A DNA stretch of 57,299 nt from Bordetella parapertussis (GTDB lineage Bacteria; Pseudomonadota; Gammaproteobacteria; Burkholderiales; Burkholderiaceae_B). The notes under the pieces are model-generated. The model worked only from the letters and a program-made list of their open reading frames with translations. It was not told the origin of the DNA and made no database searches. Where the stretch lies: NCBI GenBank assembly GCA_945872285.1, contig CAMBZR010000011.1, positions 1 through 57,299 of the forward strand. Direction: 5' to 3'. Positions 37,087 through 45,312 of the stretch are shown here, piece after piece (within the stretch, counting starts at the first letter, position 1; every line of letters starts with the position of its first letter). The position numbers and the translations under genes were made by a program.

Positions 37087-37880
37087 ACATCTGCCCCGTA
37101 GACCCTTCGTACCTCTTTAAGCAACTCGCCGCGCGGCGGCGCATAAGTCATACGCTTACTAATGAAGTGACCCGTGAGGCGTTGAATTTTGACGGCGGTT
37201 TCGCCCATCTTGGTCAAGGCCACGGTACCATTCAAAATCGGCACACCATCCACATCGTGAATATTGGCATGGGCCAGCATTGCCATTACCACGCCACCGG
37301 CGGCGATAATCACCTCGGCACCTTTGTCGATGCCACGCCGCGCAGCTTGACGAAACTCTTCAAAAATTGCCTCACGCGCCACGGCATGTTCTGGCGCCTC
37401 TGAAAACCCCGGGGCCAAATCAGGCAGATTGTGAACCTTCATCGCCTCAAGAGAAGCCATTCTGGGATAAAACCCGTAGCGATGAACGTTTTCTAAGACA
37501 CGCGGCGTAAATTTTGGATTGACCGTCACGAGCGTATAAAGCGTGCCCATCATGCACGCAATACTCAACGTCGATTCGCATAGCCCCAACACCGGGATTG
37601 TCAATAGTTCGCGCAACTCTCTAATTCCGGGATCGGTGATATTGCCCAGTAAGAAACCGTCATAGCCTTCTTTTTGTGCTCTCAGGCCATTCGCAATCAC
37701 CTCGGCGACGTCAACGTATTCGGGATAGCGGTACTGGTCCGCCACCCCGCCGCCCCGTTTGAGCCCATGCGCCTCTATTTGCGTGTCAGGATCGGCAGCA
37801 TGAACGATCTGTTTATTGAGCGCTGCGCCGTAGTTACCGAACGCATCAAAACGCGAAAAACTCTGATACCAAAGTCGCAT
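37068..37880 (-). CDS. Asp/Glu/hydantoin racemase family protein without the canonical cysteines
   Basis: A 270-residue protein of the Asp/Glu racemase superfamily. I start at the ATG at 37880, giving MRLWYQSFSRFD, which matches the start MRIWYQS of the homologue at 42682; an upstream ATG at 37976 would add 32 unlikely residues. In hydantoin racemases two Cys act as acid and base. Here the first site reads LLGNITDPG and the second IIAAGGVVM, so both are lost. A Cys is found in ESTLSIACMMG, shared with 42682. Function is therefore unlikely to be two-base racemisation. It ends inside the CoA ligase 3' end. Confidence 0.82.
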   Translation of the reverse strand: MRLWYQSFSRFDAFGNYGAALNKQIVHAADPDTQIEAHGLKRGGGVADQYRYPEYVDVAEVIANGLRAQKEGYDGFLLGNITDPGIRELRELLTIPVLGLCESTLSIACMMGTLYTLVTVNPKFTPRVLENVHRYGFYPRMASLEAMKVHNLPDLAPGFSEAPEHAVAREAIFEEFRQAARRGIDKGAEVIIAAGGVVMAMLAHANIHDVDGVPILNGTVALTKMGETAVKIQRLTGHFISKRMTYAPPRGELLKEVRRVYGADVYPGIE

Positions 37881-37903
37881 GTCAACACTCACAGTGAATG
37901 AAG

Positions 37904-38311
37904 CTAGCCGGGCTGTCTCGGCGCGCCGGGCAATCCGGGTATGGTACCTAACCAAGGCATGGCAGAGTCGCACCAAATTTGCTTTTTTGGACTCAGCTGA
38001 CCGCGTTGCGCCAAGGCGCCGATGCGCAAACCAAAAATCTTTTGATCAACTTCGGTGGTGGCATAGATGGATGTGCCGCAATTCGAGCAGAAAGCCTGCA
38101 AGCGCTTGGCTCCGCTCTCGGCAGTTTTCAAGTACGTCTTGGGCTCGCCCGCCAATATTCTAAAGTTTTCTTTTTTCGCTGGAACATTCACGCGAAACGC
38201 TGAGCCGGTAATCGTCTGACAATCGGTGCAGTGACAAATCGCGACAGCTGCAGGATCGATCACTGCCTCGTAGCGAATTTGCCCACAGTGACAGGCGCCG
38301 TTTACGTTCAT
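37904..38311 (-). CDS. GFA-family zinc-binding protein
   Basis: A 135-residue protein of the GFA (glutathione-dependent formaldehyde-activating-like) fold. Zinc ligands are visible in ACHCGQIRYE at the N-terminus, ICHCTDCQ near residue 31, and FCSNCGTSIY near residue 74. Most members have no proven reaction with formaldehyde. It lies upstream of the racemase-like gene on the same strand, 23 bases from its start, so the two may be cotranscribed. Confidence 0.92.
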   Translation of the reverse strand: MNVNGACHCGQIRYEAVIDPAAVAICHCTDCQTITGSAFRVNVPAKKENFRILAGEPKTYLKTAESGAKRLQAFCSNCGTSIYATTEVDQKIFGLRIGALAQRGQLSPKKQIWCDSAMPWLGTIPGLPGAPRQPG

Positions 38312-38559
38312 GGGTGCTCCACTTTGACAGGTCTATGGCCAAAAAATGCGGCAGCGCAACAATGTCGCGGCTTACTTTACTTACTACTTACTAACGAGAG
38401 CGTACAACATTTTAAACAAACCGCTGTCCACTTTCTTGCACCAAGAGTCAGCCGAGTCGCGAGCGGATGCGTTGCGGCGCCTGAAGCCGCGCTGTACAGT
38501 GCAGCTTATATCGCGTGCTAGAGCAACATTTTTGAGGCGCGCTTGATTCCTTGACCTTC

Positions 38560-39816
38560 ATGGCAAAAATGACAAACACTGCTGCAACAAACAAAGAACA
38601 ATCTGCCGACCCGGTCAGCGCCCAGGCTGCGACAATTCCGATTTTGGTGTCTTTGAGTTTCTGTCATTTTCTCAATGACTTAATTCAATCCTTGATCCCG
38701 GCACTTTATCCCTTACTCAAAAGCGAGTTCAGCCTAGACTTCACACAGATCGGCATCATCACTCTCGCCTTTCAATTGACCGCCTCGCTTTTGCAACCGA
38801 CGGTAGGCTTTTATACAGATAAAAACCCCATGCCCTTTTCACTCGCAATTGGCATGGGTTCGACGCTGATCGGTTTGCTGTTGCTCGCAGTCGCGCCAAG
38901 TTACGCAATGATTTTGATTGCAGCCGGCCTCATCGGTACAGGCTCTGCCATCTTTCACCCAGAGGCTTCACGCGTCGCGCGCATGGCCTCTGGCGGAAAA
39001 TTTGGCTCGGCACAAGCGTTCTTTCAGGTTGGTGGAAACGTCGGCCAAGCTGTCGGCCCACTGCTCGCAGCGTTTATTGTGTTGCCGCACGGTCAAACGG
39101 CAATCGCCTGGGTGTCTTTGGCTGCACTAATCGCGATCGTGTTCTTAACACGCATCGGAAAATGGTATGGCGCTCACATCAAGCCCAGCAACAAATCAAC
39201 GATAACGGCGAGCGCAAACCCAGCATCAGATTTACCGCGGGCCCGCATGCTATTTTTAATCACAATATTGATGCTGTTACTGTTTTCAAAAAATGTCTAC
39301 AGTGCGAGCCTGACCTCTTTCTTTACTTTTTATTTGATCGAGCGTTTTGATCTACCGGTGCAAGCCGCTCAGGTCCAGCTCTTTATCTTTATGGCCGCGA
39401 TCGCGATTGGCACCCTGATCGGCGGGGCACTCACAGATCGCCTGGGCCGCAGGCCCATGATTTGGATTTCGATCCTGGGCACACTGCCATTTACCCTTGC
39501 CTTGCCCTACGCGGATCTATTCTGGACTGGCGTGTTAACGATCATTATCGGCTTGCTCATGGCGTCCGCGTTTCCGGCAATTCTGGTCTTTGCCCATGAG
39601 GTGATGCCCGGTCGCGTCGGTTTTGTGTCCGGCATGTTCTTCGGCTTTTCGTTTGGCCTAGGCGGTCTCGGGGCAGCGGTGATGGGATGGCTAGCCGACT
39701 TGAACGGGATGAGCTTCGTTTATCAGCTCTGTTCGTTTTTACCCATTCTTGGACTCGTCGCCTGTTTTTTACCAGATATGGTCGCTGAGCGACGCAAATA
39801 CCAGCAAGCGCATTAA
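38560..39816 (+). CDS. MFS transporter, fosmidomycin-resistance (Fsr)-like
   Basis: A 418-residue integral membrane protein with about 12 hydrophobic segments. The first segment holds SLSFCHFLNDLIQSLIPALYP, which in parts matches the Fsr subgroup of drug/solute exporters, and the cytoplasmic loop contains DRLGRRPM. The start is uncertain: ATG at 38560 or 38569, or TTG at 38551, none with a strong ribosome site. It is divergent from the GFA gene and followed 31 bases later by an isocitrate-lyase-like gene. It may export or import an organic acid of that unit. Confidence 0.9.
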   Translation: MAKMTNTAATNKEQSADPVSAQAATIPILVSLSFCHFLNDLIQSLIPALYPLLKSEFSLDFTQIGIITLAFQLTASLLQPTVGFYTDKNPMPFSLAIGMGSTLIGLLLLAVAPSYAMILIAAGLIGTGSAIFHPEASRVARMASGGKFGSAQAFFQVGGNVGQAVGPLLAAFIVLPHGQTAIAWVSLAALIAIVFLTRIGKWYGAHIKPSNKSTITASANPASDLPRARMLFLITILMLLLFSKNVYSASLTSFFTFYLIERFDLPVQAAQVQLFIFMAAIAIGTLIGGALTDRLGRRPMIWISILGTLPFTLALPYADLFWTGVLTIIIGLLMASAFPAILVFAHEVMPGRVGFVSGMFFGFSFGLGGLGAAVMGWLADLNGMSFVYQLCSFLPILGLVACFLPDMVAERRKYQQAH

Positions 39817-39847
39817 TTCACCTTACTAATCACTGTTGAGACGATCT

Positions 39848-40741
39848 ATGAATCCACGTACCGCAAAACTTAGAGCACTCATTGCCGCAGGCGGCCCCGG
39901 AATCGTACCTGGTGCGACCGACTGCTTCACGGCAAAATTGATTGAACAAGCTGGTTTTCCAGCTGTTTATGTTACGGGTGGGGGCACTGCAAATACGTAC
40001 TTGGGTGGACCAGATATTGGTTTAATCACACTAAATGAACTGGCCAGTCAGGTCGAAAGAATTTCAGATGCCGTCTCAGTGCCCGTCATTGCCGATTGTG
40101 ATACTGGCTTTGGAGGCGTAGCCAACGTCAAACGCACCATCAAGTTGTACGAACGGATCGGGGCTGCCGGTTTGCATATCGAAGATCAGGTGTTTCCCAA
40201 ACGCTGCGGGCACTTCGAAGGTAAGTCAGTCGCACCGGTCGAAGAAATGTTGTATCGCTTACAAGCCGCCCTGGATGCGCGTACCGATCCGAACTTTGTC
40301 ATCATCGCCCGTACAGATGCACGTGGCCCCGAAGGCTTAGACAAAGCCATCGAGCGCGCACACGCGTATCGCGAAATCGGCGCTGACATGGTGTTCGTCG
40401 AAGCCCCTAACAGCCTCGAAGAATTGCAGCGCATCAGCAAAGAGTTCAAGGGGACTCCGATGGTCGCCAACATGATCGAACGCAGCCGCACGCCACTTGT
40501 GCCCGAGAAAGAATTACTTGCCATGGGTTTTAACGTCATTCTCTATGCAAACGCCGCGCTGTACCTTGGCTCCTTCGCCATCAAACAAGGGCTCGAGGTG
40601 CTGCGTAAAGAGGGCACCACCGAAAGCATGCTCGATCGCATGACTTCCTTCCAAGAACGACAAAAATTAGTTGGGCTTGATAAGCTCGATGCAGCTGAGC
40701 GCGATTTAGTGGCACGGGTCGATGCGCGTCGCAAAAAATAA
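39848..40741 (+). CDS. Isocitrate lyase/PEP mutase superfamily lyase
   Basis: A 297-residue enzyme of the PrpB/dimethylmalate lyase/oxaloacetate decarboxylase group. DCDTGFGG supplies metal ligands, and KRCGHFEGK keeps the catalytic Cys. Start at the ATG at 39848. It is a clear relative of the lyase at 12464 but differs widely, so it is not a recent duplicate. It ends two bases before the YiiX-like gene and follows the MFS gene, which suggests one plus-strand transcript of 38.5-41.5 kb. Confidence 0.9.
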   Translation: MNPRTAKLRALIAAGGPGIVPGATDCFTAKLIEQAGFPAVYVTGGGTANTYLGGPDIGLITLNELASQVERISDAVSVPVIADCDTGFGGVANVKRTIKLYERIGAAGLHIEDQVFPKRCGHFEGKSVAPVEEMLYRLQAALDARTDPNFVIIARTDARGPEGLDKAIERAHAYREIGADMVFVEAPNSLEELQRISKEFKGTPMVANMIERSRTPLVPEKELLAMGFNVILYANAALYLGSFAIKQGLEVLRKEGTTESMLDRMTSFQERQKLVGLDKLDAAERDLVARVDARRKK

Positions 40742-40743
40742 CG

Positions 40744-41496
40744 ATGAACCAGCTTAGGCTATCACTTGGTAAATGGCTGGCCACCTATCTCACCGAAGAA
40801 ATACAGGTTGGCTCGACCGCGCCGCCCTCTAATCCACTCCATCTACAAGAAACGTTGCGTCCCGGCGACGTTCTTCTTATGGAGGGGCGCACAAGAATAA
40901 GCTCTGCCATCAAATATTTAACACAGTCGACCTGGTCACACGCTGCGCTATTTATTGGGTCCGGTTATCTTGGTGATCGTGCACCTGAAGATCACTGCTT
41001 GATCGAAGCCGACGCCGTTCGGGGCGTCTGCAGCACTAGCCTCGAACGTTTTTCACACTTACACACCAGAATCTGTCGACCGATCGGTTTGAGCAGCACA
41101 GAGTGCGAGCAAGTGATTCAGTTTGCGCTTTCGCAACTTGGGCACCAATATGACCTGCGCAATGTGTTTGATCTAGCCCGCTATCTGTTCCCGACGCCAC
41201 CGATCCCAACTCGGTTTCGACGCAAGTTGCTTGCGCTTGGTAGCGGCGATCCGACTCGCGCCATTTGCTCGACCCTCATTGCACAGGCATTCGAAACGAT
41301 TCACTACCCAATCATTGCTCGCGACAAAAACGCTTTGTTATACACGTCACATTCGTCATTTGGACCACCAAATTTTGAGCCCAAGCACTTTAGTCTTTTA
41401 ACGCCGCGCGATTTTGATGTTTCACCCTACTTCCAAATCATCAAGCCAACACTAGAAGGCGGGTTTAATTTTCACGACCTCGAGTGGGCGCAATAG
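40744..41496 (+). CDS. YiiX-like permuted NlpC/P60 cysteine hydrolase
   Basis: A 250-residue protein of the circularly permuted papain-like group (YiiX/YebB). The catalytic His is in TWSHAALFIG near residue 64, and the Cys in RAICSTLIAQAF near residue 179, in the inverted order expected for permuted members. LRPGDVLLMEG is the typical lead-in strand. These hydrolases act on amide or ester bonds, often lipid- or wall-linked. There is no signal peptide. Its start lies two bases after the lyase stop. The link of a cysteine hydrolase with a lyase is unexplained. Confidence 0.83.
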   Translation: MNQLRLSLGKWLATYLTEEIQVGSTAPPSNPLHLQETLRPGDVLLMEGRTRISSAIKYLTQSTWSHAALFIGSGYLGDRAPEDHCLIEADAVRGVCSTSLERFSHLHTRICRPIGLSSTECEQVIQFALSQLGHQYDLRNVFDLARYLFPTPPIPTRFRRKLLALGSGDPTRAICSTLIAQAFETIHYPIIARDKNALLYTSHSSFGPPNFEPKHFSLLTPRDFDVSPYFQIIKPTLEGGFNFHDLEWAQ

Positions 41497-41503
41497 GCAT
41501 TGA

Positions 41504-41530
41504 GCGCTTTCTAGCGCGTATATTTTTTCT
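41504..41530 (+). terminator. Possible terminator after the YiiX-like gene
   Basis: GCGCT-TTCT-AGCGC is a perfect 5-bp stem eight bases after the YiiX-like stop, followed by GTATATTTTTTCT. The stem is short, so this is a weak call. Confidence 0.35.
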
Positions 41531-41559
41531 CTAATACTCTTTTAGTCAAATAGCACTGC

Positions 41560-42540
41560 TCACTCGGTCGTTTTAAGACCAATTTCCTTAATGAGTTTTC
41601 CCCATTTGCTCAGATCAGCACTCAGCAAATCCCTCAAAGCCTCAGGCGTACCGCCCCCCGGAATCAACCCTTGTCGGGCTAGGCGTTCGCGAATTTCAGG
41701 CATCTTCAGCACCACATTGATGCTCTCGTTGAGCTTCAGAATGACATTGTTTGGCGTGCCCGTCGGGGCAAAAATACCAAACCAGCCAACCACCTCGAAC
41801 CCTGGTAAGCCTGATTCATCAACGGTTGGCACATCAGGGATCATCTCGACGCGGTGCTTAGAGGTCACAGCAAGCGCGCGTAACTTACCAGACTTCAAAT
41901 GCGGTAACGCAGCAGGAATCGTTGAAAAATACATCTGCACACGCCCCGCGACCGTATCGATCACTGAAGAGCCACCGCCTTTATAGTTCACGCTCTCCAT
42001 CTTAATATCTGCCATCTTCTTGAAAAGCTCACCCGCCAAATGTGCGGTGGTGCCGTTGCCTGAGTTGGCATAGTTAAGTTGACCCGGCTGTTTCTTTGCT
42101 AAGGCAATGAACTCTTGCACATTATTGACGGGTAACTGAGGATTGACCACCATGATCAGCGGCGCGGCACAGGCCAGAATAATGGGCGATAGATCTTTGA
42201 CCGGATCGTAAGACAGCTTTGAATAAAGCCAGGGACTCATTGGCAATGAGGTGATTGGCATTACCAAGGTGTAGCCGTCAGGTGTTGCTCGAACGCCCTG
42301 CTCAACGCCTATATTGCCCGCCGCGCCCGGTCGATTATCCACAACCAACGACTGCCCGAGCAATTCGCTCAGTTTGAGCCCAATTGTGCGCGCCGTAAAG
42401 TCAGTGCCACCACCCGCCTCTGAAGGCACAATCAAATGAATCGCACGATTGGGATAATTGCTTGCCTGAGCCCAACTCGAACCGATTTTAGACAGGGATG
42501 CCGCCGCCAAGCTACCCAACAATAATTGCCTTTTATTCAT
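41560..42540 (-). CDS. Bug-family solute-binding protein
   Basis: Bug receptor of 326 residues with a N-terminal NKRQLLLGSLAAASL segment (Sec or weak Tat signal) and cleavage near SWA-QA. The ligand loop is VPSEAGGGTDFTAR; the Glu in this loop is unique among the copies here. It is divergent from the racemase-like gene at 42682, with an inverted repeat between them, so the two are probably controlled together. Confidence 0.95.
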   Translation of the reverse strand: MNKRQLLLGSLAAASLSKIGSSWAQASNYPNRAIHLIVPSEAGGGTDFTARTIGLKLSELLGQSLVVDNRPGAAGNIGVEQGVRATPDGYTLVMPITSLPMSPWLYSKLSYDPVKDLSPIILACAAPLIMVVNPQLPVNNVQEFIALAKKQPGQLNYANSGNGTTAHLAGELFKKMADIKMESVNYKGGGSSVIDTVAGRVQMYFSTIPAALPHLKSGKLRALAVTSKHRVEMIPDVPTVDESGLPGFEVVGWFGIFAPTGTPNNVILKLNESINVVLKMPEIRERLARQGLIPGGGTPEALRDLLSADLSKWGKLIKEIGLKTTE

Positions 42541-42595
42541 GTTTTGTCTCCACTGCTTTTTATTTTTGAAATAGAGTCATGTGAGTTTACGAGAG

Positions 42596-42618
42596 ATTTT
42601 GCCTCTAAAGATCAAAAT
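42596..42618. promoter_or_regulatory. Inverted repeat, candidate operator
   Basis: ATTTTG-N11-CAAAAT is a perfect 6-bp inverted repeat in the 141-base gap between the divergent Bug gene and the racemase-like gene. The T-N11-A layout resembles LysR-type regulator boxes. No LysR gene is present nearby. Confidence 0.4.
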
Positions 42619-42636
42619 ATCGACACATTCAGCCGA

Positions 42637-42642
42637 TATAAT
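42637..42642 (+). promoter_or_regulatory. Candidate -10 box for the racemase-like operon
   Basis: TATAAT, a perfect consensus -10, lies 39 bases before the start codon at 42682. No good -35 sits at 16-18 bases upstream, which suggests an activator-dependent promoter. The start itself has a strong AGGAG at 42672-42676. Confidence 0.4.
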
Positions 42643-42681
42643 CAATACAAACGAAAAACATAAAGCCACTCAGGAGACATC

Positions 42682-43509
42682 ATGGGCATGCGCATATGGT
42701 ATCAATCCATGACTCAACTCGCGACGTTAACCAACTATCGCAAGGCACTTGAAGAACACGCAAAAAAATATTGCTCTGACGGCACGAAAATTGTTTTTAA
42801 CGGCGTCTCTGAAGACAACTATCACGGCCGGATGCCCGCCGAAGTCTTGCAATACAGCTATGCAAAACTGATCCTCCAAACCGAAGTGATCGACATTTGC
42901 CGTGCCGCCGAAAAAAATAAATTTGATGCAGTGATTCTTGGCAGCTTTAGTGAACCCTTTTTACCAGAGATCAGATCTTTGCTGAACATTCCGGTGATTT
43001 CAATGCCTGAATGCACGCTTTTAGTCGCCTGTTCAATGGCCGAGAAATTTGCACTGACCACCCTCGCACCCGCAAACGTCAAACGCGTCAAGGCGCTTAT
43101 TAAACGCCACGGTATTGAAAGCCGTGTATCGGGCTATTACTCGCTTGCACACCCTGTTGATGAAGATATTTTGAATGTGGCGCTTAAAAAGCCCAAACAG
43201 GTTATCACTGATTTTTTAGCAACCGCAGAACAAGCCAAAGCAGACGGCGCGGATCTCATTGTGCCGGCAGAAGGCGTTTTAAACTTGATCATTGGGCGAA
43301 GCAATATCAACCCGATCGGTCGGCTCTCAGTGCTCGACTGTGTATCGACCTCATTTTTGTATGCCGAAATGATGATCAATATGCAACGTAGACTCGGTAT
43401 CGGGATTGGACGCATGGGTAGCTATGCGATGCCTCCGGCAGACTTGCTGGCCGAACTTGATGCGGTCACGCAAGCAAAAGCAAGCGCCAAAGTAAAAACA
43501 AAAAAATAA
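42682..43509 (+). CDS. Asp/Glu/hydantoin racemase family protein without the canonical cysteines
   Basis: A 275-residue homologue of the protein at 37068. It opens MGMRIWYQSMTQ and has the superfamily core FDAVILGSFSEPF and GADLIVPAEGVLNLIIG. At the positions of the two catalytic Cys stand Ser (LGSFS) and Ala/Glu (PAEGV). A Cys in PECTLLVACSM is shared with the 37068 protein. It is followed 26 bases later by another member of the same superfamily, also Cys-less at the active site. A lyase, isomerase or hydrolase activity with different residues, possibly the Glu, is imaginable. Confidence 0.82.
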   Translation: MGMRIWYQSMTQLATLTNYRKALEEHAKKYCSDGTKIVFNGVSEDNYHGRMPAEVLQYSYAKLILQTEVIDICRAAEKNKFDAVILGSFSEPFLPEIRSLLNIPVISMPECTLLVACSMAEKFALTTLAPANVKRVKALIKRHGIESRVSGYYSLAHPVDEDILNVALKKPKQVITDFLATAEQAKADGADLIVPAEGVLNLIIGRSNINPIGRLSVLDCVSTSFLYAEMMINMQRRLGIGIGRMGSYAMPPADLLAELDAVTQAKASAKVKTKK

Positions 43510-43535
43510 ACGACTGATAAAAAAGGATTGATGTT

Positions 43536-44255
43536 ATGGTGGGTTGGCGCGCAAAACTTGGATTTCTGGTACCGGCTGGGACACCCACCGTCGAACCAGA
43601 GATGTTTGAGATGGCCCCAAAGGGGGTATCTGTGCACTTTGGTCGGATGATTTCTCGCGGTGCCGACGGCACACTGAACGGCATCGAAGCGCGTATCGCG
43701 ACACAGATCGAACATCTGGATGAATCTGTTGAGATGCTATCGATGATTAAACCTGACGTCATTGCGCTGGCGCATACGGCCACGAGCTATTACCTCGGAC
43801 GCGAAAAAGAAGCGGACCTAACCAAACGTTTAGAAGATCGTTTCGGCCTGCACTTCATCACCGCCTTTGGCAGCGTCATCGCTGCACTCAACGCACTAGG
43901 CATAAAAAAAGTTGCGCTAGGAACGCCTTATGACGAAAATCTGACGATGCAAGGAAAACAAAACCTTGAAAGCTACGGCATCGAAGTCGTCAACTTTGAT
44001 TGGCTACGCAATGTTCGCAGCATCTTTGAAGAACCACCAAACCGAGCTTATCGCTTAGGGAAGTCGGTCGACGTCCCTCAAGCGCAAGCCATTTTTTTAA
44101 GTGGCGTCGGAATGCCAACTGTGTCTATTGTCGGCGCCCTCGAACAAGATTTAGGCAAGCCCGTGATCTCAAGTTCAAGCGCCATGATGTGGAACGCATT
44201 GCGCTTGGCTGGAGTTGCGCCGGTATTGCCGGGATACGGGTCACTATTGGCCTAG
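43536..44255 (+). CDS. Maleate isomerase/arylmalonate decarboxylase family protein with no cysteine
   Basis: A 239-residue member of the maleate cis-trans isomerase/arylmalonate decarboxylase group. N-terminal LGFLVPAGTPTVEPEMFEM and the C-terminal ALEQDLGKPVISSSSAMMW match the family. Maleate isomerase uses two Cys and arylmalonate decarboxylase one. Here the first site reads ALAHTATSYY and the second IFLSGVGMPT, and the entire protein contains no Cys. Known mechanisms of the family are therefore excluded. The ATG at 43536 has AAAAGGA upstream. It lies in the middle of a racemase-like, Bug, dioxygenase unit. Confidence 0.85.
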   Translation: MVGWRAKLGFLVPAGTPTVEPEMFEMAPKGVSVHFGRMISRGADGTLNGIEARIATQIEHLDESVEMLSMIKPDVIALAHTATSYYLGREKEADLTKRLEDRFGLHFITAFGSVIAALNALGIKKVALGTPYDENLTMQGKQNLESYGIEVVNFDWLRNVRSIFEEPPNRAYRLGKSVDVPQAQAIFLSGVGMPTVSIVGALEQDLGKPVISSSSAMMWNALRLAGVAPVLPGYGSLLA

Positions 44256-44314
44256 ATATCAGAGTGCCACGTTGCAGACCTTATACACGAACTGATGATG
44301 ACAAGAGGTGCACC

Positions 44315-45277
44315 TTGAACCGATTACTCGCGCTACTGTTAACGCTACTAAGCCTGTCCGTAAGTTCTGCGCAGGCGCAAGAGTTTCCGAATCGACCTGT
44401 GCGCATCATCACGCCCTATGCGGCGGGCGGTGGCATCGATCTTCTAACGCGTACCGTCGCGCAACGCTTGGGACAGGTCTGGAATCAACAGGTGATCGTT
44501 GAAAATCGTCCGGGCGCAGGTGCCACAATCGGCTACGCCGCAGCCGCAAAGGCCCTACCCGACGGTTATACGCTGGTGGCTGCAGCAAACCCCCTCGGTA
44601 TTGGTCCGGTCGTTTATGCGAACCTCCCATATGATGCTCACCGCGACTTTATGCCGATCGGTTTACTGGCCACAGCTCCTGAGGTCTTAACGGTCAACGC
44701 CGCCTCGCCCTATCGCAGCGTTGCCGACCTTGTGAATGCCGCAAAACAGACACCTCGTCCCCAAAACTTCGGTTCCGCCGGTAGCGGTACCCTAGCGCAC
44801 TTGGCAGCTGAGTCGTTCAATACTGCTGCAAACCTCAATGCCCAACATGTTGCTTACAAAGGCAGCTCGTCCGCTCTTGCAGACTTACTTGGTGGACAAA
44901 TCGACTGGATTTTTGATTCCCCAGCTGCGATTATGTCGAATTTACAGGCAGGTAAGCTTCGTGCCTTGGCCAGCGCTGCGCCAGAGCGATCGCCTCAACT
45001 GCCTAACGTTCCCACGATGACTGAAGCAGGGTTTCCAAATTTAGATTTTAGAATTTGGCTTGGTTTAATGGCGCCTGCCGGCACACCGACAACTGTGATC
45101 ACCCAAATTGAAACTGCAATCGCAACGAGCATGAAAGACTCTGCCTTGCGAAAAACGCTCGAAGGACAGGGGTGGGATATTGCGGGGACCAGCGCCAAAA
45201 GTTTCGAAGACTTTCTCAAGACAGAACTACCGAAACTCGCCCAATCCGCACGCGCTGCCAAAGTCAAAGCCGACTAA
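44315..45277 (+). CDS. Bug-family solute-binding protein, TTG start
   Basis: Bug receptor of 320 residues. I choose the TTG at 44315, with AAGAGGTG just upstream, because a signal peptide begins there (LNRLLALLLTLLSLSVS, cleavage near AQA-QE). A longer frame from an ATG at 44189 lies inside the preceding gene. The ligand loop is TPYAAGGGIDLLTR, with Ile before the Asp. It is located between the Cys-less isomerase homologue and a dioxygenase. Confidence 0.9.
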   Translation: MNRLLALLLTLLSLSVSSAQAQEFPNRPVRIITPYAAGGGIDLLTRTVAQRLGQVWNQQVIVENRPGAGATIGYAAAAKALPDGYTLVAAANPLGIGPVVYANLPYDAHRDFMPIGLLATAPEVLTVNAASPYRSVADLVNAAKQTPRPQNFGSAGSGTLAHLAAESFNTAANLNAQHVAYKGSSSALADLLGGQIDWIFDSPAAIMSNLQAGKLRALASAAPERSPQLPNVPTMTEAGFPNLDFRIWLGLMAPAGTPTTVITQIETAIATSMKDSALRKTLEGQGWDIAGTSAKSFEDFLKTELPKLAQSARAAKVKAD

Positions 45278-45312
45278 TCGCTGCACTTCTCGAGGCTCAG
45301 GAGCACACGCTG

